The notes beneath the pieces are model-generated. The model ran no database searches, was not told the origin of the DNA, and worked only from the letters and a program-made list of their open reading frames with translations. Positions 1 to 9,273 of a stretch of 64,000 nt of DNA are shown here, piece by piece. The DNA comes from Cribrihabitans marinus. Lineage in GTDB: Bacteria; Pseudomonadota; Alphaproteobacteria; Rhodobacterales; Rhodobacteraceae. A program made the position numbers and the translations under genes. The stretch is taken from positions 186,001-250,000 of the forward strand of contig NZ_FNYD01000006.1 in the NCBI RefSeq assembly GCF_900109035.1, in the 5' to 3' direction. The first letter of the stretch is position 1; each line of letters starts with the position of its first letter.

Positions 1-33
1 ACGGCGAATTCCGCCGGTCTCGGTTGCGTGTTC

Positions 34-49
34 TTGCAAAGTTGCAAAC
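34..49. promoter_or_regulatory. Tandem TTGCAA octamer repeat, candidate operator
   Basis: Two direct TTGCAAA copies (34-40 and 42-48) are spaced exactly 8 bp apart. The same 8-bp arrangement recurs upstream of the mnh operon at 36811-36826. TTTGCAAA-type boxes are known for the RamB/PccR/ScfR family of acyl-CoA-responsive regulators in actinobacteria and Rhodobacteraceae, although the PccR boxes I recall are spaced 12 bp apart. The gene it would control lies left of the window. The rest of positions 1-96 shows nothing else I can support. Confidence 0.35.
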
Positions 50-96
50 CCGGCCCGCCCGCCGATGGGCCGAATCGCCACCCGGGGCCGCCCGCC

Positions 97-2370
97 TCAG
101 CTGTAATGCGTGACCGGCGTACCGGCGATGGCCGCCATGTTCAGCAGGCCGCGCGCGGTGATGCCGGGGGTCACCACATGGGCGCGGTTGCCCATGCCCA
201 TCAGGATCGGCCCGACCTCCAGCCCGCCGGCCTTCATCTTGAGGATGTTGCGCACCCCGCTGGCGGCGTCGGCATGGCCGAAGATCAGCACGTTGGCCGC
301 CCCTTCCAACCGCCCGCCGGGCAGCAACCTCTCGCGGAGTTCGGGATCCAGGGCCGCATCGACATTCATCTCGCCCTCATAGGGGAAATCGGTCTCCATC
401 CGGTCCAGCAGCTCGATCGCCGCGCGCAGGCGCTTGCCCGATCCCTCGGCCTGGTTGCCGAATTGCGACTGCGAGCAGAAGGCCACGCGCGGTTCCACCC
501 CGAAGCGCCGGGCATGGCGCGCGGCACCGGTGGCGACCTCGGCCAGTTCCTGGGGAGAGGGCAGGGACCAGACATGGGTGTCGGCCAGGAACAGCGGCCC
601 GTCCTCGAGGATCATCATCGAGAGCGCGCCGTGCGGGACAAGACGGTCGTTTCCGAGGATCTGGGTGATATAGCTCAGATGCCAGCGATACTCGCCCATC
701 GTGCCGCAGATCATGCTGTCGGCCTCGCCGCGCTGCACCATGATCGCGCCGATGGCGGTGGTGTTGGTGCGCATCACCGCCCGGGCCACGTCCGGCGTGA
801 CCCCGCGCCGCGCCATGATCTGGTGATAGGTCTCCCAGTAATCGCGATAGCGTGGGTCGTTTTCCGGGTTCACGATCTCGAACTCGCGCCCGGGCCGGAC
901 GTTCAGCCCGTGCCGTTCGCAACGGCTTTCGATCACCTCGGGGCGGCCGATCAGGATCGGCTTCTCGGTGGTCTCCTCGAGGATGGCCTGGGTCGCCCGC
1001 AACACGCGCTCGTCCTCGCCCTCGGCAAAGACGATGCGGCGGCTGGCGGTCGCCGCCGACTGGAACACCGGGCGCATCAGCAGCGCCGACTTGAACACGC
1101 TGGCGTTCAGCTTCTGGCGATAGGCCTCCATGTCCTCGATCGGGCGGACGGCGACACCGGTGTCCATCGCGGCCTTTGCCACCGCGCTCGATACCACGGC
1201 GGTCAGGCGCGGATCGAAGGGCTTGGGGATCAGGTAATCGGCGCCAAAGGTCAGATCCTCGCCCTTGTAGGCCGCCGCCGCCTCGGCGCTGGTCGTGGCG
1301 CGGGCCAATTCGGCAATGCCGTCGATACAGGCGATCTGCATCGCGTCGTTGATCTCGGTTGCGCCCACGTCCAGCGCGCCGCGAAAGATGAAAGGAAAGC
1401 ACAGGACGTTGTTGACCTGGTTGGGAAAGTCGCTGCGGCCGGTGGCTATGATCGCGTTCGGGGCCACTTCGCGCGCGACCTCGGGCAGGATTTCGGGCGT
1501 CGGGTTGGCCAGCGCGAAGAGGATCGGACGCTCGGTCATCCGGGCCACCATCTCGGGCTTGAGCACGTTGGGCCCGGACAGGCCCAGGAACAGGTCGGCC
1601 CCGTCGATCACCTCGTCCAGCGTGCGCAGATCCGACTTTTGCGCAAATGCGGCCTTTTGCGGGTTCATGTCCTCGGTGCGGCCCTCATAGACCAGCCCGT
1701 GAATGTCGCACAGCCAGACATTCTCGCGTTTGACGCCCAGCTTGAGCAGCATGTTGAGACAGGCGATGCCCGCCGCGCCGCCGCCGGTCGAGACGATCTT
1801 GATGTCCTCGAAGGACTTGCCGGCCACATGCAGCGCGTTCTTGGCCGCAGCACCCACCACGATGGCGGTGCCGTGCTGGTCGTCGTGAAAGACCGGGATG
1901 TTCATCCGTTCGCGGCACAGCTTCTCGACGATGAAACAGTCGGGGGCCTTGATGTCCTCGAGGTTGATGGCGCCGAAAGTGGGCTCCAGAGAGCAGACGA
2001 TATCGGCCAGCTTCTCGGGATCGGTCTCGTCCACCTCGATGTCGAAACAGTCGATTCCGGCGAATTTCTTGAAAAGGACCGCCTTGCCTTCCATCACCGG
2101 TTTCGAGGCCAGCGCGCCGATATTGCCCAGGCCCAGCACCGCGGTGCCGTTCGACACGACGGCCACCAGGTTGCCGCGCGCGGTGTAGCGGGCGGCGTTG
2201 GTCTCGGCCTCGCGGATCTCCAGACAGGCCTCGGCCACGCCGGGGCTGTAGGCGCGGGCCAGGTCGCGGCCATTGGCCAGCGGCTTGGTGGCGCGCACCT
2301 CGAGCTTTCCGGGCTTGGGGTATTCGTGATAGTGCAGGGCGGCTTGGCGAAGGCTCTCGTTGTCTGACAT
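97..2370 (-). CDS. maeB: NADP-dependent malic enzyme with phosphotransacetylase-like C-terminal domain
   Basis: Oxidatively decarboxylates malate to pyruvate with NADP, supplying NADPH and pyruvate in the cytoplasm. The 757-residue protein has the large-type layout: malic N-terminal and NAD-binding domains to about residue 430 ([11 protein letters not shown] near 42-52, HDDQHGTA at 162-169, a later [10 protein letters not shown]), then a phosphate acetyl/butyryl-transferase-like domain ([12 protein letters not shown] onward). In this family the tail is usually regulatory, binding acetyl-CoA, rather than catalytic. The start at 2370 is chosen because GGGAG lies 7 bp upstream; the frame stays open further upstream but has no comparable site. 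It is divergent from the cupin gene across 143 bp. The family is certain; cofactor preference is inferred from the architecture. Confidence 0.96.
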   Translation of the reverse strand: MSDNESLRQAALHYHEYPKPGKLEVRATKPLANGRDLARAYSPGVAEACLEIREAETNAARYTARGNLVAVVSNGTAVLGLGNIGALASKPVMEGKAVLFKKFAGIDCFDIEVDETDPEKLADIVCSLEPTFGAINLEDIKAPDCFIVEKLCRERMNIPVFHDDQHGTAIVVGAAAKNALHVAGKSFEDIKIVSTGGGAAGIACLNMLLKLGVKRENVWLCDIHGLVYEGRTEDMNPQKAAFAQKSDLRTLDEVIDGADLFLGLSGPNVLKPEMVARMTERPILFALANPTPEILPEVAREVAPNAIIATGRSDFPNQVNNVLCFPFIFRGALDVGATEINDAMQIACIDGIAELARATTSAEAAAAYKGEDLTFGADYLIPKPFDPRLTAVVSSAVAKAAMDTGVAVRPIEDMEAYRQKLNASVFKSALLMRPVFQSAATASRRIVFAEGEDERVLRATQAILEETTEKPILIGRPEVIESRCERHGLNVRPGREFEIVNPENDPRYRDYWETYHQIMARRGVTPDVARAVMRTNTTAIGAIMVQRGEADSMICGTMGEYRWHLSYITQILGNDRLVPHGALSMMILEDGPLFLADTHVWSLPSPQELAEVATGAARHARRFGVEPRVAFCSQSQFGNQAEGSGKRLRAAIELLDRMETDFPYEGEMNVDAALDPELRERLLPGGRLEGAANVLIFGHADAASGVRNILKMKAGGLEVGPILMGMGNRAHVVTPGITARGLLNMAAIAGTPVTHYS

Positions 2371-2513
2371 TCTCGTCTCCCGGCGGAATGGCCCGAGACT
2401 TAAACAGTTTTCGACCAATGGGGAACCGGCGAGTTGCCTTGCACCTCCTGAAGCACTTTCTTGCAAAAGCCGGGGGGCGGCGGCAGTCTGCCCCGGGCGA
2501 GGATCAGAAGCCC

Positions 2514-3605
2514 ATGACCGACACGACTGCCGAGATGCGCCTGCCGACGCGGGATCTGCAAGACGATCTCGCGTTCTTTACCGGAACGCTGGGGATGCGG
2601 CTCGACCGGATCTTACCCGCCGACGATCCGCGCGTCGCGGTGGTCTCAGGGCATGGTCTGCGCCTGCGGCTGGATCGCGACGCCGCCGAACCGCCGGGAA
2701 CGATCCGGATCCTCACCGACGATCCCGAGAGTTTTGCGGGCGGCCTGCGCGTACTGGCCGCGCCCAACGGAACACGGGTCGAGATCGACGCGCTTGATCC
2801 GCCGCTGACCCTGCCTCCGACGGTGCATTCCTTCGCGGTACGCCGCCTCAGCGACCGCGCGCCCTGGATCATCGGGCGGGCCGGGATGCACTATCGCGAC
2901 CTGGTGCCCGACCGGCTGGGTGGATCGCTCATCGCCAGCCACATCCGGATCCCGCAGGGCGGGCCGGTGCCGGACATGGTGCATTTCCACAAGGTCGGGT
3001 TCCAGCTGATCTTCTGCATCCACGGCTGGGTCGACGTGGTCTACGAGGATCAGGGCCCGGCCCTGCGGCTGACGCCCGGCGACTGTTTCATCCAGCCGCC
3101 CGAGATCCGGCACCGGGTGCTGGCGGCCAGCGACGAGTGCCAGGTGATCGAGATCGGCGTGCCCGCCGAACACGTGACCGAGATCGACCACGACATGACC
3201 CTGCCCACGCCGCATCTGCGCCCCGACCGGCACTGGCACGGGCAGCGTTTCGTGCACAACCGGGCCGAAGGGGCGAGGTGGGCTCCGTTCCGCCTGCCGG
3301 GCTATGTCTGCCGCGATACTACGATTGCCAAAAACACCGGTGGCGTGGCCGGCGTTCAGGTGATCCGCCCCGGCCCGGGCCATCCGGTCCGGGCGCGGCA
3401 GGACGCGGATATCCACTTCACCTACGTGCTGGCCGGTCAGGTCACCCTTGAGGCCGACGCGCACGATCCCTACAGATTGGAGCCGGGCGACGCCTTTGTC
3501 GTCCCTCCCGAGCTGTGCACCCGGCTGGCCGATCCGTCCGAGGATCTGGAACTGCTGGAAGTGACCCTGCCAGGTGAATTCGAAACCGAACTGGAGCCCT
3601 CATGA
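2514..3605 (+). CDS. Glyoxalase-like/double-cupin fusion protein
   Basis: A 363-residue protein of unknown function. Residues 8-90 resemble a single glyoxalase/bleomycin-resistance fold (LPTRDLQDDLAFFTGTLGM start). Two cupin barrels follow, about 140-215 (metal-type HFH at 157-159, then a GDCFIQPPEIRH second motif) and about 265-355 (DIHFTYVLAGQVTLEA, GDAFVVPPELC). Cupin 1 keeps metal-binding histidines, while cupin 2 keeps only one, so one metal site is likely. The start is taken at 2514, after GAGGATCAG. Its TGA overlaps the ATG of cdd, so it heads the nucleoside salvage operon and is probably translationally coupled to it. A small-molecule dioxygenase, isomerase or aminohydrolase role on a nucleobase product is possible but unproven. 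Confidence 0.8.
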   Translation: MTDTTAEMRLPTRDLQDDLAFFTGTLGMRLDRILPADDPRVAVVSGHGLRLRLDRDAAEPPGTIRILTDDPESFAGGLRVLAAPNGTRVEIDALDPPLTLPPTVHSFAVRRLSDRAPWIIGRAGMHYRDLVPDRLGGSLIASHIRIPQGGPVPDMVHFHKVGFQLIFCIHGWVDVVYEDQGPALRLTPGDCFIQPPEIRHRVLAASDECQVIEIGVPAEHVTEIDHDMTLPTPHLRPDRHWHGQRFVHNRAEGARWAPFRLPGYVCRDTTIAKNTGGVAGVQVIRPGPGHPVRARQDADIHFTYVLAGQVTLEADAHDPYRLEPGDAFVVPPELCTRLADPSEDLELLEVTLPGEFETELEPS

Positions 3606-3994
3606 GTCTCAGACAAGCCGCCCTCGATGTCCGCCAGAACGCGCATGCGCCCTATTCGGGGTTCAAGGTCGGCGCCGCGATCCGTGCCGCCTCGGGCGCG
3701 GTCTATGCCGGCTGCAATGTCGAGAACGTGGCCTATCCCGAGGGCACCTGCGCCGAGGCGGGGGCGATTGCCGCGATGGTGGCCGCCGGCGAAACCGCGC
3801 TGAGCGAGGTCTATGTGGTGGCGCAAAGCCCGGTGCCCGTCACCCCCTGCGGCGGGTGCCGGCAGAAGCTGGCCGAGTTCGGCGCGGGCGAAACACCGGT
3901 GACGATGGCCACGGTGGCGGGTGTGGAGTACGCGACCACGATCGCCGAGTTGCTGCCCGGCGCCTTCGACAAGGCGCAGATGGAGGGCAGCTGA
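3602..3994 (+). CDS. cdd: Cytidine deaminase
   Basis: Hydrolytically deaminates cytidine and deoxycytidine to uridine and deoxyuridine. At 130 residues it matches the homotetrameric class. The zinc site is complete: Cys50-Ala51-Glu52 (CAEAGAI), with Glu52 as the proton shuttle, and PCGGCRQ with Cys83 and Cys86. The substrate-binding CNVENVAYPEGTC stretch precedes it. The start overlaps the stop of the cupin gene by four bases (ATGA), and deoA begins 4 bp after its stop. Its product can feed the phosphorylase encoded next, so the operon order follows the salvage route. Confidence 0.97.
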   Translation: MSLRQAALDVRQNAHAPYSGFKVGAAIRAASGAVYAGCNVENVAYPEGTCAEAGAIAAMVAAGETALSEVYVVAQSPVPVTPCGGCRQKLAEFGAGETPVTMATVAGVEYATTIAELLPGAFDKAQMEGS

Positions 3995-3998
3995 TCTC

Positions 3999-5306
3999 AT
4001 GGATGCCCGCACGATCATAGCGCGCCTGCGTCGGCGCGAGGCCCCCGGCGCCGAGGCGCTGCGCTGGTTCGCGCAGGGCCTGGCCGATGGCGGGGTCAGC
4101 GACGCCCAGGCCGGCGCCTTTGCCATGGCCGTCTGCATGGGAGAGCTTGGCCCCGAGGGCCGCACCGCGCTGACGCTGGGCATGCGCGACAGCGGCACGG
4201 TGCTGGAATGGGACCTGGACGGGCCGGTCATCGACAAGCATTCGACCGGCGGCGTCGGCGATTGCGTGAGCCTGCTGCTGGCGCCCGCGCTGGCGGAATG
4301 CGGCGCCTACGTCCCGATGATCTCGGGCCGCGGACTGGGCCATACCGGCGGGACGCTGGACAAGCTCGAGGCGATCCCGGGTGTCGTTACGCAGGTCGGG
4401 CGCGCCCGCCTCGCGCGCATCGTCGCGGAGGTCGGTGCGGCGATCGTGGGCGCCTCGGCCCGGATTGCGCCCGCCGACAAGCGCCTCTACGCGGTGCGCG
4501 ACGTCACCGCCACGGTCGAGAGCCTGGACCTGATCACCGCGTCGATCCTGTCCAAGAAGCTGGCGGCGGGGCTGCAGGCGCTGGTGCTGGACGTAAAGCT
4601 GGGCAGCGGCGCCTTCATGAAGACGCCCGACGAGGCGCGGGCGCTGGCCCGGGCCTTGGTCGAAACCGCAAACGCCGCGGGCTGCAAGACCTCGGCCCTG
4701 ATCACCGACATGAACCAGCCGCTGGCGCCGGCGCTGGGCAACGCGCTGGAGGTGGACGAGGTGATGACCGCGCTGACCGACGGCCAGGACAGCCCGCTTG
4801 CGCAGCTGTCGGCCGCGCTTGGCGGCGTGCTGCTGGCCGATGCCGGGCTGGCCGACAGCGCCGAGGCGGGATCCGAGCGGGTCGCGGCAGTGATCCGGGA
4901 CGGCCGCGCGGCGGAGCGCTTCGGCCGGATGCTGGCCGCTTTGGGCGGGCCGGTGCGCTTCGTCGACGACTGGGCCCGGTTCCTGCCCGAGGCCAGCGTG
5001 ATCCAGGAAATCGCCGCACGCGAGGCTGGCTACGTCACCGCCATCGACGGCGAGGCGCTGGGCCTGGCGGTGGTGGCGCTGGGCGGCGGGCGGCAGGTCG
5101 AGGAGGACGTGATCGACCCCGCCGTCGGCCTGTCGGGCGTTGTCCGGCTGGGCGCGAAAGTGGACAAGGGCACGCCGCTGGCCAAGATCCACGCCGCCCG
5201 CGAGGATGCGGCACGGCGCGCTGATGCCGCCGTGCGCGCGGCGATCACGCTGGGGCCGAAACCGCCCGCCGTGCCGCCGCTGGTGCATGAGAGGATCGGG
5301 CCATGA
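3999..5306 (+). CDS. deoA: Thymidine phosphorylase
   Basis: Phosphorolyses thymidine or deoxyuridine to the base plus 2-deoxyribose 1-phosphate. The protein has 435 residues, typical of bacterial DeoA. The phosphate/nucleoside signature DKHSTGGVGD lies at about 79-88, followed by PMISGRGLGHTGGTLDKLE. The start at 3999 is chosen because MDARTIIARLRR matches the usual DeoA N-terminus and the frame upstream only reads through cdd. The end overlaps deoB by four bases. It releases the sugar phosphate used by DeoB. A pyrimidine-nucleoside phosphorylase of wider specificity is the only realistic alternative. Confidence 0.96.
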   Translation: MDARTIIARLRRREAPGAEALRWFAQGLADGGVSDAQAGAFAMAVCMGELGPEGRTALTLGMRDSGTVLEWDLDGPVIDKHSTGGVGDCVSLLLAPALAECGAYVPMISGRGLGHTGGTLDKLEAIPGVVTQVGRARLARIVAEVGAAIVGASARIAPADKRLYAVRDVTATVESLDLITASILSKKLAAGLQALVLDVKLGSGAFMKTPDEARALARALVETANAAGCKTSALITDMNQPLAPALGNALEVDEVMTALTDGQDSPLAQLSAALGGVLLADAGLADSAEAGSERVAAVIRDGRAAERFGRMLAALGGPVRFVDDWARFLPEASVIQEIAAREAGYVTAIDGEALGLAVVALGGGRQVEEDVIDPAVGLSGVVRLGAKVDKGTPLAKIHAAREDAARRADAAVRAAITLGPKPPAVPPLVHERIGP

Positions 5307-6514
5307 CCCGCGCCTTCCTGGTGGTGATGGACTCGGTCGGCATCGGCGGCGCGCCGGATGCCGACCGCTATTTCAACGACGACGTGCCGGACACCGGAGC
5401 CAACACCGTCGCCCATATCGCCCAGGCCTGCGCCGAGGGCCGGGCCGAGGACGGGCGCAGCGGGCCGCTGCACCTGCCGAACCTCGATGCTCTGGGGCTG
5501 GGGGCGGCGGTGCGGCTGGCCTCGGGCGCAGAGACGCCGGGGCTGGAGGCGGCGCCCGAAGGTCTCTGGGGCTGCGCCCGCGAGGTCAGCGCGGGCAAGG
5601 ATACGCCATCGGGCCATTGGGAACTGGCCGGGCTGCCGGTGCCGTGGGACTGGACCTATTTCCCGAACGACACGCCCGCCTTTCCCGCCGACCTGACCGC
5701 CGAGGTCTGCAAGGTCGCCGGAACCGACGGCATCCTGGGCAATTGCCATGCCAGCGGCACCGAGATCATCGAGCGCTTCGGCGCCGAACACATGCAGACC
5801 GGCTGGCCGATCTGCTATACCTCCGCCGACAGTGTGTTCCAGATCGCCGCGCATGAAGAGACGTTCGGCCTCGACCGGCTGCTGGCGCTGTGCAGGGCCA
5901 TCGCGCCGCGCCTGCACGCGATGAAGGTGGGCCGGGTCATCGCGCGGCCATTCGTGGGCACGCCCGAGACCGGGCTCACCCGAACCACCAACCGCCGCGA
6001 CTATGCCATCGCCCCGCCCGCACCGGTGCTCACCAACTGGGTGCAGGACGCCGGGCGCAGGGTTCATGGCGTCGGCAAGATCGGCGACATCTTCTCGATG
6101 AGCGGCATTGATACCGCGGACAAGGGCAGCGACGCCGACCTGATGGACCACCTTGCAAGGCTGGTGGACGAGGCCGACGAGGGCAGCCTGACCTTTGCCA
6201 ATTTCGTCGAATTCGACAGTCTCTATGGACATCGCCGCGACATTGCCGGATATGCACGCGCGCTGGAGTGGTTTGACCGGCGCATCGGTGCCGTTCTGCA
6301 GGCGCTGCGTTCCGGCGACCTGATGGTCCTGACCGCCGATCATGGCAACGACCCCAGCTGGACCGGCACCGACCACACGCGCGAGCAGGTGCCGGTGCTG
6401 ATCGCCGGGCGCGGCGCGGGCGAGATCGGGGCAGTCAAGTTCGCCGATGTCGCCGCCAGCATCGCGCATCACCTGGACATACCGGCGCAGGGGCCGGGAC
6501 GGAGTTTCTTCTGA
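5303..6514 (+). CDS. deoB: Phosphopentomutase
   Basis: Interconverts (deoxy)ribose 1-phosphate and 5-phosphate, linking nucleoside breakdown to central metabolism. The 403-residue protein belongs to the alkaline-phosphatase-like metalloenzymes. It shows the N-terminal metal motif VVMDSVGIGGAPDA, the DTGANTVAHIA segment near residue 30 and the C-terminal metal-binding LTADHGNDPSWTGTDHTRE. It overlaps deoA (ATGA) upstream, and its TGA shares a base with the ATG of add (TGATG), which indicates translational coupling. Confidence 0.97.
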   Translation: MTRAFLVVMDSVGIGGAPDADRYFNDDVPDTGANTVAHIAQACAEGRAEDGRSGPLHLPNLDALGLGAAVRLASGAETPGLEAAPEGLWGCAREVSAGKDTPSGHWELAGLPVPWDWTYFPNDTPAFPADLTAEVCKVAGTDGILGNCHASGTEIIERFGAEHMQTGWPICYTSADSVFQIAAHEETFGLDRLLALCRAIAPRLHAMKVGRVIARPFVGTPETGLTRTTNRRDYAIAPPAPVLTNWVQDAGRRVHGVGKIGDIFSMSGIDTADKGSDADLMDHLARLVDEADEGSLTFANFVEFDSLYGHRRDIAGYARALEWFDRRIGAVLQALRSGDLMVLTADHGNDPSWTGTDHTREQVPVLIAGRGAGEIGAVKFADVAASIAHHLDIPAQGPGRSFF

Positions 6515-7497
6515 TGGTCGCCAACCTTCCCAAGATCGAGCTGCACCTGCATCACGAGGGCGCGGCGCCGCCCGCCTTCATCCGCCAGCTGGCGCAGGAA
6601 AAGCGCATTGACCTGAGCCGCATCTTCAAGCCCGACGGCGGCTATGCCTACCGCGATTTCGCGCATTTCCTGTCGGTCTACGAAGCCGCCTGCCAGGTGC
6701 TGACCGGCCCCGAGGAGTTTCGCCGCCTGACCCTGGCGGTGCTCGAGGAAAGCGCCGCAAACGGCGTGGTCTACAGCGAGACCTTTCTCAGCCCCGATTT
6801 CTGCGGCGGCGGCGATGTGGGGGTGTGGCGCGAATACCTGCACGCGATCCGCGAAGCCGCCGACGAGGCCGAGCGCACGCATGGCATCATCCTGCGCGGT
6901 ATCGTCACCTGCATCCGGCATTTCGGCCCGGACAAGGCCCGGCCCGCCGCCGTCTGCGCTGCCGAGACCGCGGGCGACTGGATCGTGGGCTTCGGCATGG
7001 GCGGCGACGAGAGCGTCGGGCGGCAGGGCGACTATGCCTGGGCCTTCGACTGCGCGCGCGAGGCCGGGCTGCGCCTGACCACCCATGCGGGCGAGTTCGG
7101 TGGGCCCGACAGCGTACGACAGGCGGTGCACGACCTGGGCGTCGAGCGCCTGGGCCACGGCGTGCGCGCCATCGAGGATCCCGGCCTGGTGGCCGAGTTG
7201 GCCCAACGCGGCACCGTGCTCGAGGTTTGCCCCGGCTCGAACGTGGTTCTGGGGCTCTATCCCGATTTCGCGGCCCATCCCATCGCCCGGCTGCGCGAGG
7301 CGGGCGTCAAGGTCACCGTCTCGACCGACGATCCGCCCTTCTTTCACACGACGATGCGGCGGGAATACCAGATGCTGAACCGCGCCTTCGGCTGGGACGA
7401 GGACGATTTCGCGGCCCTGAACGCAACCGCGCTGGACGCGGCCTTCTGTGACGAGGACACCCGCGCACGGGTCAAGAACAAACTGGAGACAACATGA
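6514..7497 (+). CDS. add: Adenosine deaminase
   Basis: Deaminates adenosine and deoxyadenosine to inosine and deoxyinosine. The 327-residue TIM-barrel amidohydrolase has the zinc-binding HLH pair at the N-terminus ([10 protein letters not shown]), the TTHAGEFGG histidine and catalytic-region glutamate, a HGVRAIEDP histidine, and VSTDDPPFF for the last metal aspartate. Adenine deaminase type 2 is a close relative, but the purine/pyrimidine nucleoside operon favours adenosine. It overlaps deoB by one base and upp by four. No purine nucleoside phosphorylase gene is visible in the operon, so inosine must be handled elsewhere. Confidence 0.9.
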   Translation: MVANLPKIELHLHHEGAAPPAFIRQLAQEKRIDLSRIFKPDGGYAYRDFAHFLSVYEAACQVLTGPEEFRRLTLAVLEESAANGVVYSETFLSPDFCGGGDVGVWREYLHAIREAADEAERTHGIILRGIVTCIRHFGPDKARPAAVCAAETAGDWIVGFGMGGDESVGRQGDYAWAFDCAREAGLRLTTHAGEFGGPDSVRQAVHDLGVERLGHGVRAIEDPGLVAELAQRGTVLEVCPGSNVVLGLYPDFAAHPIARLREAGVKVTVSTDDPPFFHTTMRREYQMLNRAFGWDEDDFAALNATALDAAFCDEDTRARVKNKLETT

Positions 7498-8126
7498 GCG
7501 ACCACCTCACCATCGTCGATCACCCGCTGGTGCAGCACAAGCTGACCCTGATGCGGGACAAGGGCACCTCGACCGCGTCCTTCCGCCAGCTGCTGCGCGA
7601 GATCACGTTGCTGCTGGCCTATGAGGTCACCCACGACCTGCCGATGACCACCCGCCAGATCGAAACCCCGCTGGAGGAGATCGAGGCGCCGATCCTGGCC
7701 GGCAAGAAGCTGGCTCTGGTGTCGATCCTGCGGGCGGGCAACGGCATGCTGGACGGTGTGCTGGAGCTGGTGCCCTCGGCGCGGGTGGGGTTCGTGGGCC
7801 TCTACCGGGACGAGAAGACGCTGCAGCCGGTGCAATACTACTTCAAGGTGCCCGAGGGGCTGGACAGCCGGGTTGTGATCGCGGTCGATCCGATGCTGGC
7901 CACCGGCAACAGCTCGGCCGCGGCGGTGGATCTGCTGAAACAGGCCGGCGCCACCGATATCCGCTTCCTCTGCCTTCTGGCCGCGCCCGAGGGCGTGGCG
8001 CGGATGAAGGAGGCGCATCCCGACGTGCCGGTGATCACCGCCGCGCTGGACCGGCAGCTGAACGAAAAGGGCTATATCCTTCCGGGGCTTGGCGATGCCG
8101 GCGACCGGATGTTCGGCACCAAGTAG
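7494..8126 (+). CDS. upp: Uracil phosphoribosyltransferase
   Basis: Converts uracil and PRPP to UMP, capturing the base released by earlier enzymes of the operon. The 210-residue length is standard for bacterial Upp. It carries the [11 protein letters not shown] segment, the PRPP-binding [12 protein letters not shown] loop and a C-terminal [11 protein letters not shown]. The GNS variant of the usual ATGGS loop occurs in other alphaproteobacterial Upp proteins as far as I know, so I do not read it as loss of function. It is the last gene of the operon and is followed within 5 bp by a strong hairpin. Confidence 0.97.
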   Translation: MSDHLTIVDHPLVQHKLTLMRDKGTSTASFRQLLREITLLLAYEVTHDLPMTTRQIETPLEEIEAPILAGKKLALVSILRAGNGMLDGVLELVPSARVGFVGLYRDEKTLQPVQYYFKVPEGLDSRVVIAVDPMLATGNSSAAAVDLLKQAGATDIRFLCLLAAPEGVARMKEAHPDVPVITAALDRQLNEKGYILPGLGDAGDRMFGTK

Positions 8127-8130
8127 CATC

Positions 8131-8154
8131 GCGCCGCACCCATTGCGGCGCTTT
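8131..8154 (+). terminator. Hairpin terminator of the nucleoside salvage operon
   Basis: A perfect 8-bp stem (GCGCCGCA 8131-8138 with TGCGGCGC 8144-8151) and a five-base loop CCCAT lie directly after the upp stop and are followed by a short TTT run. The T-tract is weak, which is usual in GC-rich genomes. Confidence 0.6.
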
Positions 8155-8205
8155 ACTCGGGACCGGATTCGCGGCATCCTTCCTCCATATCTTGTGGGGG
8201 TGGTG

Positions 8206-9246
8206 ATGAAGTTTACCAGAATTATTGCTGTCTGTGTCCTGCCGATGGCCGCGTGGAACGCGGCGTCCGCGCAGGGCGGAACCGAGCCGGGGCCGCCGGC
8301 CGAGCAGCCGCCGGCCTCTTTCGCGGGAAAGCAATATGTCGACAGCCGCGGCTGCGTCTATCTGCGCGCGGGGATCGACGGGCAGGTGACCTGGGTGCCC
8401 CGGGTCGGCCGTGACCGCAAGCAGGTGTGCGGTCTGGCCCCAACACTGCCGGTCGCCGCCGCCGCCGCCAGCCCGGCAACCACCACGACAAAGGCTCCGG
8501 TGGCGGAGACCGCGCGCCAGGTCCGCCGTGAGCCGGTGCGCGCGGTTGCACCCGCTGCGCCGCCGCGCGCGGTCATCACCCGGGTGGCCGAGACCCGCGG
8601 CGCCGGCGCCCTGCTGTCGCCGCACACCCGCGTGGTGCCGCGCCATGTCTACGAGAACCGCCAGAACACCCGGAACGTGCATGTCCCGCGCGGTTATCGC
8701 CGGGTCTGGAGAGATGACCGGCTCAACCCGTACCGGGCCGAACGCACATTGGCCCCGGCCAGGGCCCGCCAGTTCCGGGTCCCGGCGGGTCACCAGCCGG
8801 TGCGGCGCGGCGACGGGCGGCTGAATCCCCGCCGTGATCTGCGCACCGGCACCGGAGACACGCAGACCGACCGGATCTGGACCCGGACGGTTCCGCGCGA
8901 GCTGGCCGAGCAGCCGCTGGACCGCCCGGTGATCGCTGAGCCCTCGGAGCCGCCGAAATACCTCAATCTCGCACCGTCCCCGTCCGCGACGCGGACAAGC
9001 GCGCCGCCCAAGGCCACGCAGCGACGCTATGTCCTTGTGTCCACCCACGCGACCCAGCCGGATGCAAGGCAGGTGGGGCAGGCGCTGGCCCGGGACGGCC
9101 TGCCGGTGCGCTACGGGTCGACCCGGCGCAACGGTGACAGCTATCGTGCGGTCCTGGTCGGACCGTTCACCTCGGACGAACCGGCCCGCGCGGCCCTGGC
9201 CCGGGTCCGGCAGGCGGGCTACACATCGGCGCGGCTTGCCCGGTAG
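8206..9246 (+). CDS. Exported protein with C-terminal SPOR domain
   Basis: A 346-residue predicted periplasmic protein. A signal peptide is evident (MKFTRIIAVCVLPMAAW followed by ASAQ). A small conserved region with two cysteines (SRGCVYLRAG and RKQVCGLAP, near 47-77) follows, then a long Pro/Ala/Arg-rich linker. The last 75 residues form a SPOR-like fold (RYVLVSTHATQPDARQV, then GDSYRAVLVGPF). SPOR domains bind denuded septal peptidoglycan, so a cell-division or envelope role is inferred. An in-frame GTG lies just before the chosen ATG. It is convergent with the next gene. Confidence 0.82.
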   Translation: MKFTRIIAVCVLPMAAWNAASAQGGTEPGPPAEQPPASFAGKQYVDSRGCVYLRAGIDGQVTWVPRVGRDRKQVCGLAPTLPVAAAAASPATTTTKAPVAETARQVRREPVRAVAPAAPPRAVITRVAETRGAGALLSPHTRVVPRHVYENRQNTRNVHVPRGYRRVWRDDRLNPYRAERTLAPARARQFRVPAGHQPVRRGDGRLNPRRDLRTGTGDTQTDRIWTRTVPRELAEQPLDRPVIAEPSEPPKYLNLAPSPSATRTSAPPKATQRRYVLVSTHATQPDARQVGQALARDGLPVRYGSTRRNGDSYRAVLVGPFTSDEPARAALARVRQAGYTSARLAR

Positions 9247-9273
9247 CCCGCGTCCCAGGCGGCATCGGCGCAC

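Noticed and set aside
2459-2466. Single TTGCAAAA word before the cupin gene
   Set aside because: It is one copy without the 8-bp tandem arrangement seen at 34-49 and 36811-36826.
7494-8126. Upp PRPP loop ATGNSS instead of ATGGS
   Set aside because: From general knowledge this variant is common in alphaproteobacterial Upp; the remaining active site is intact.
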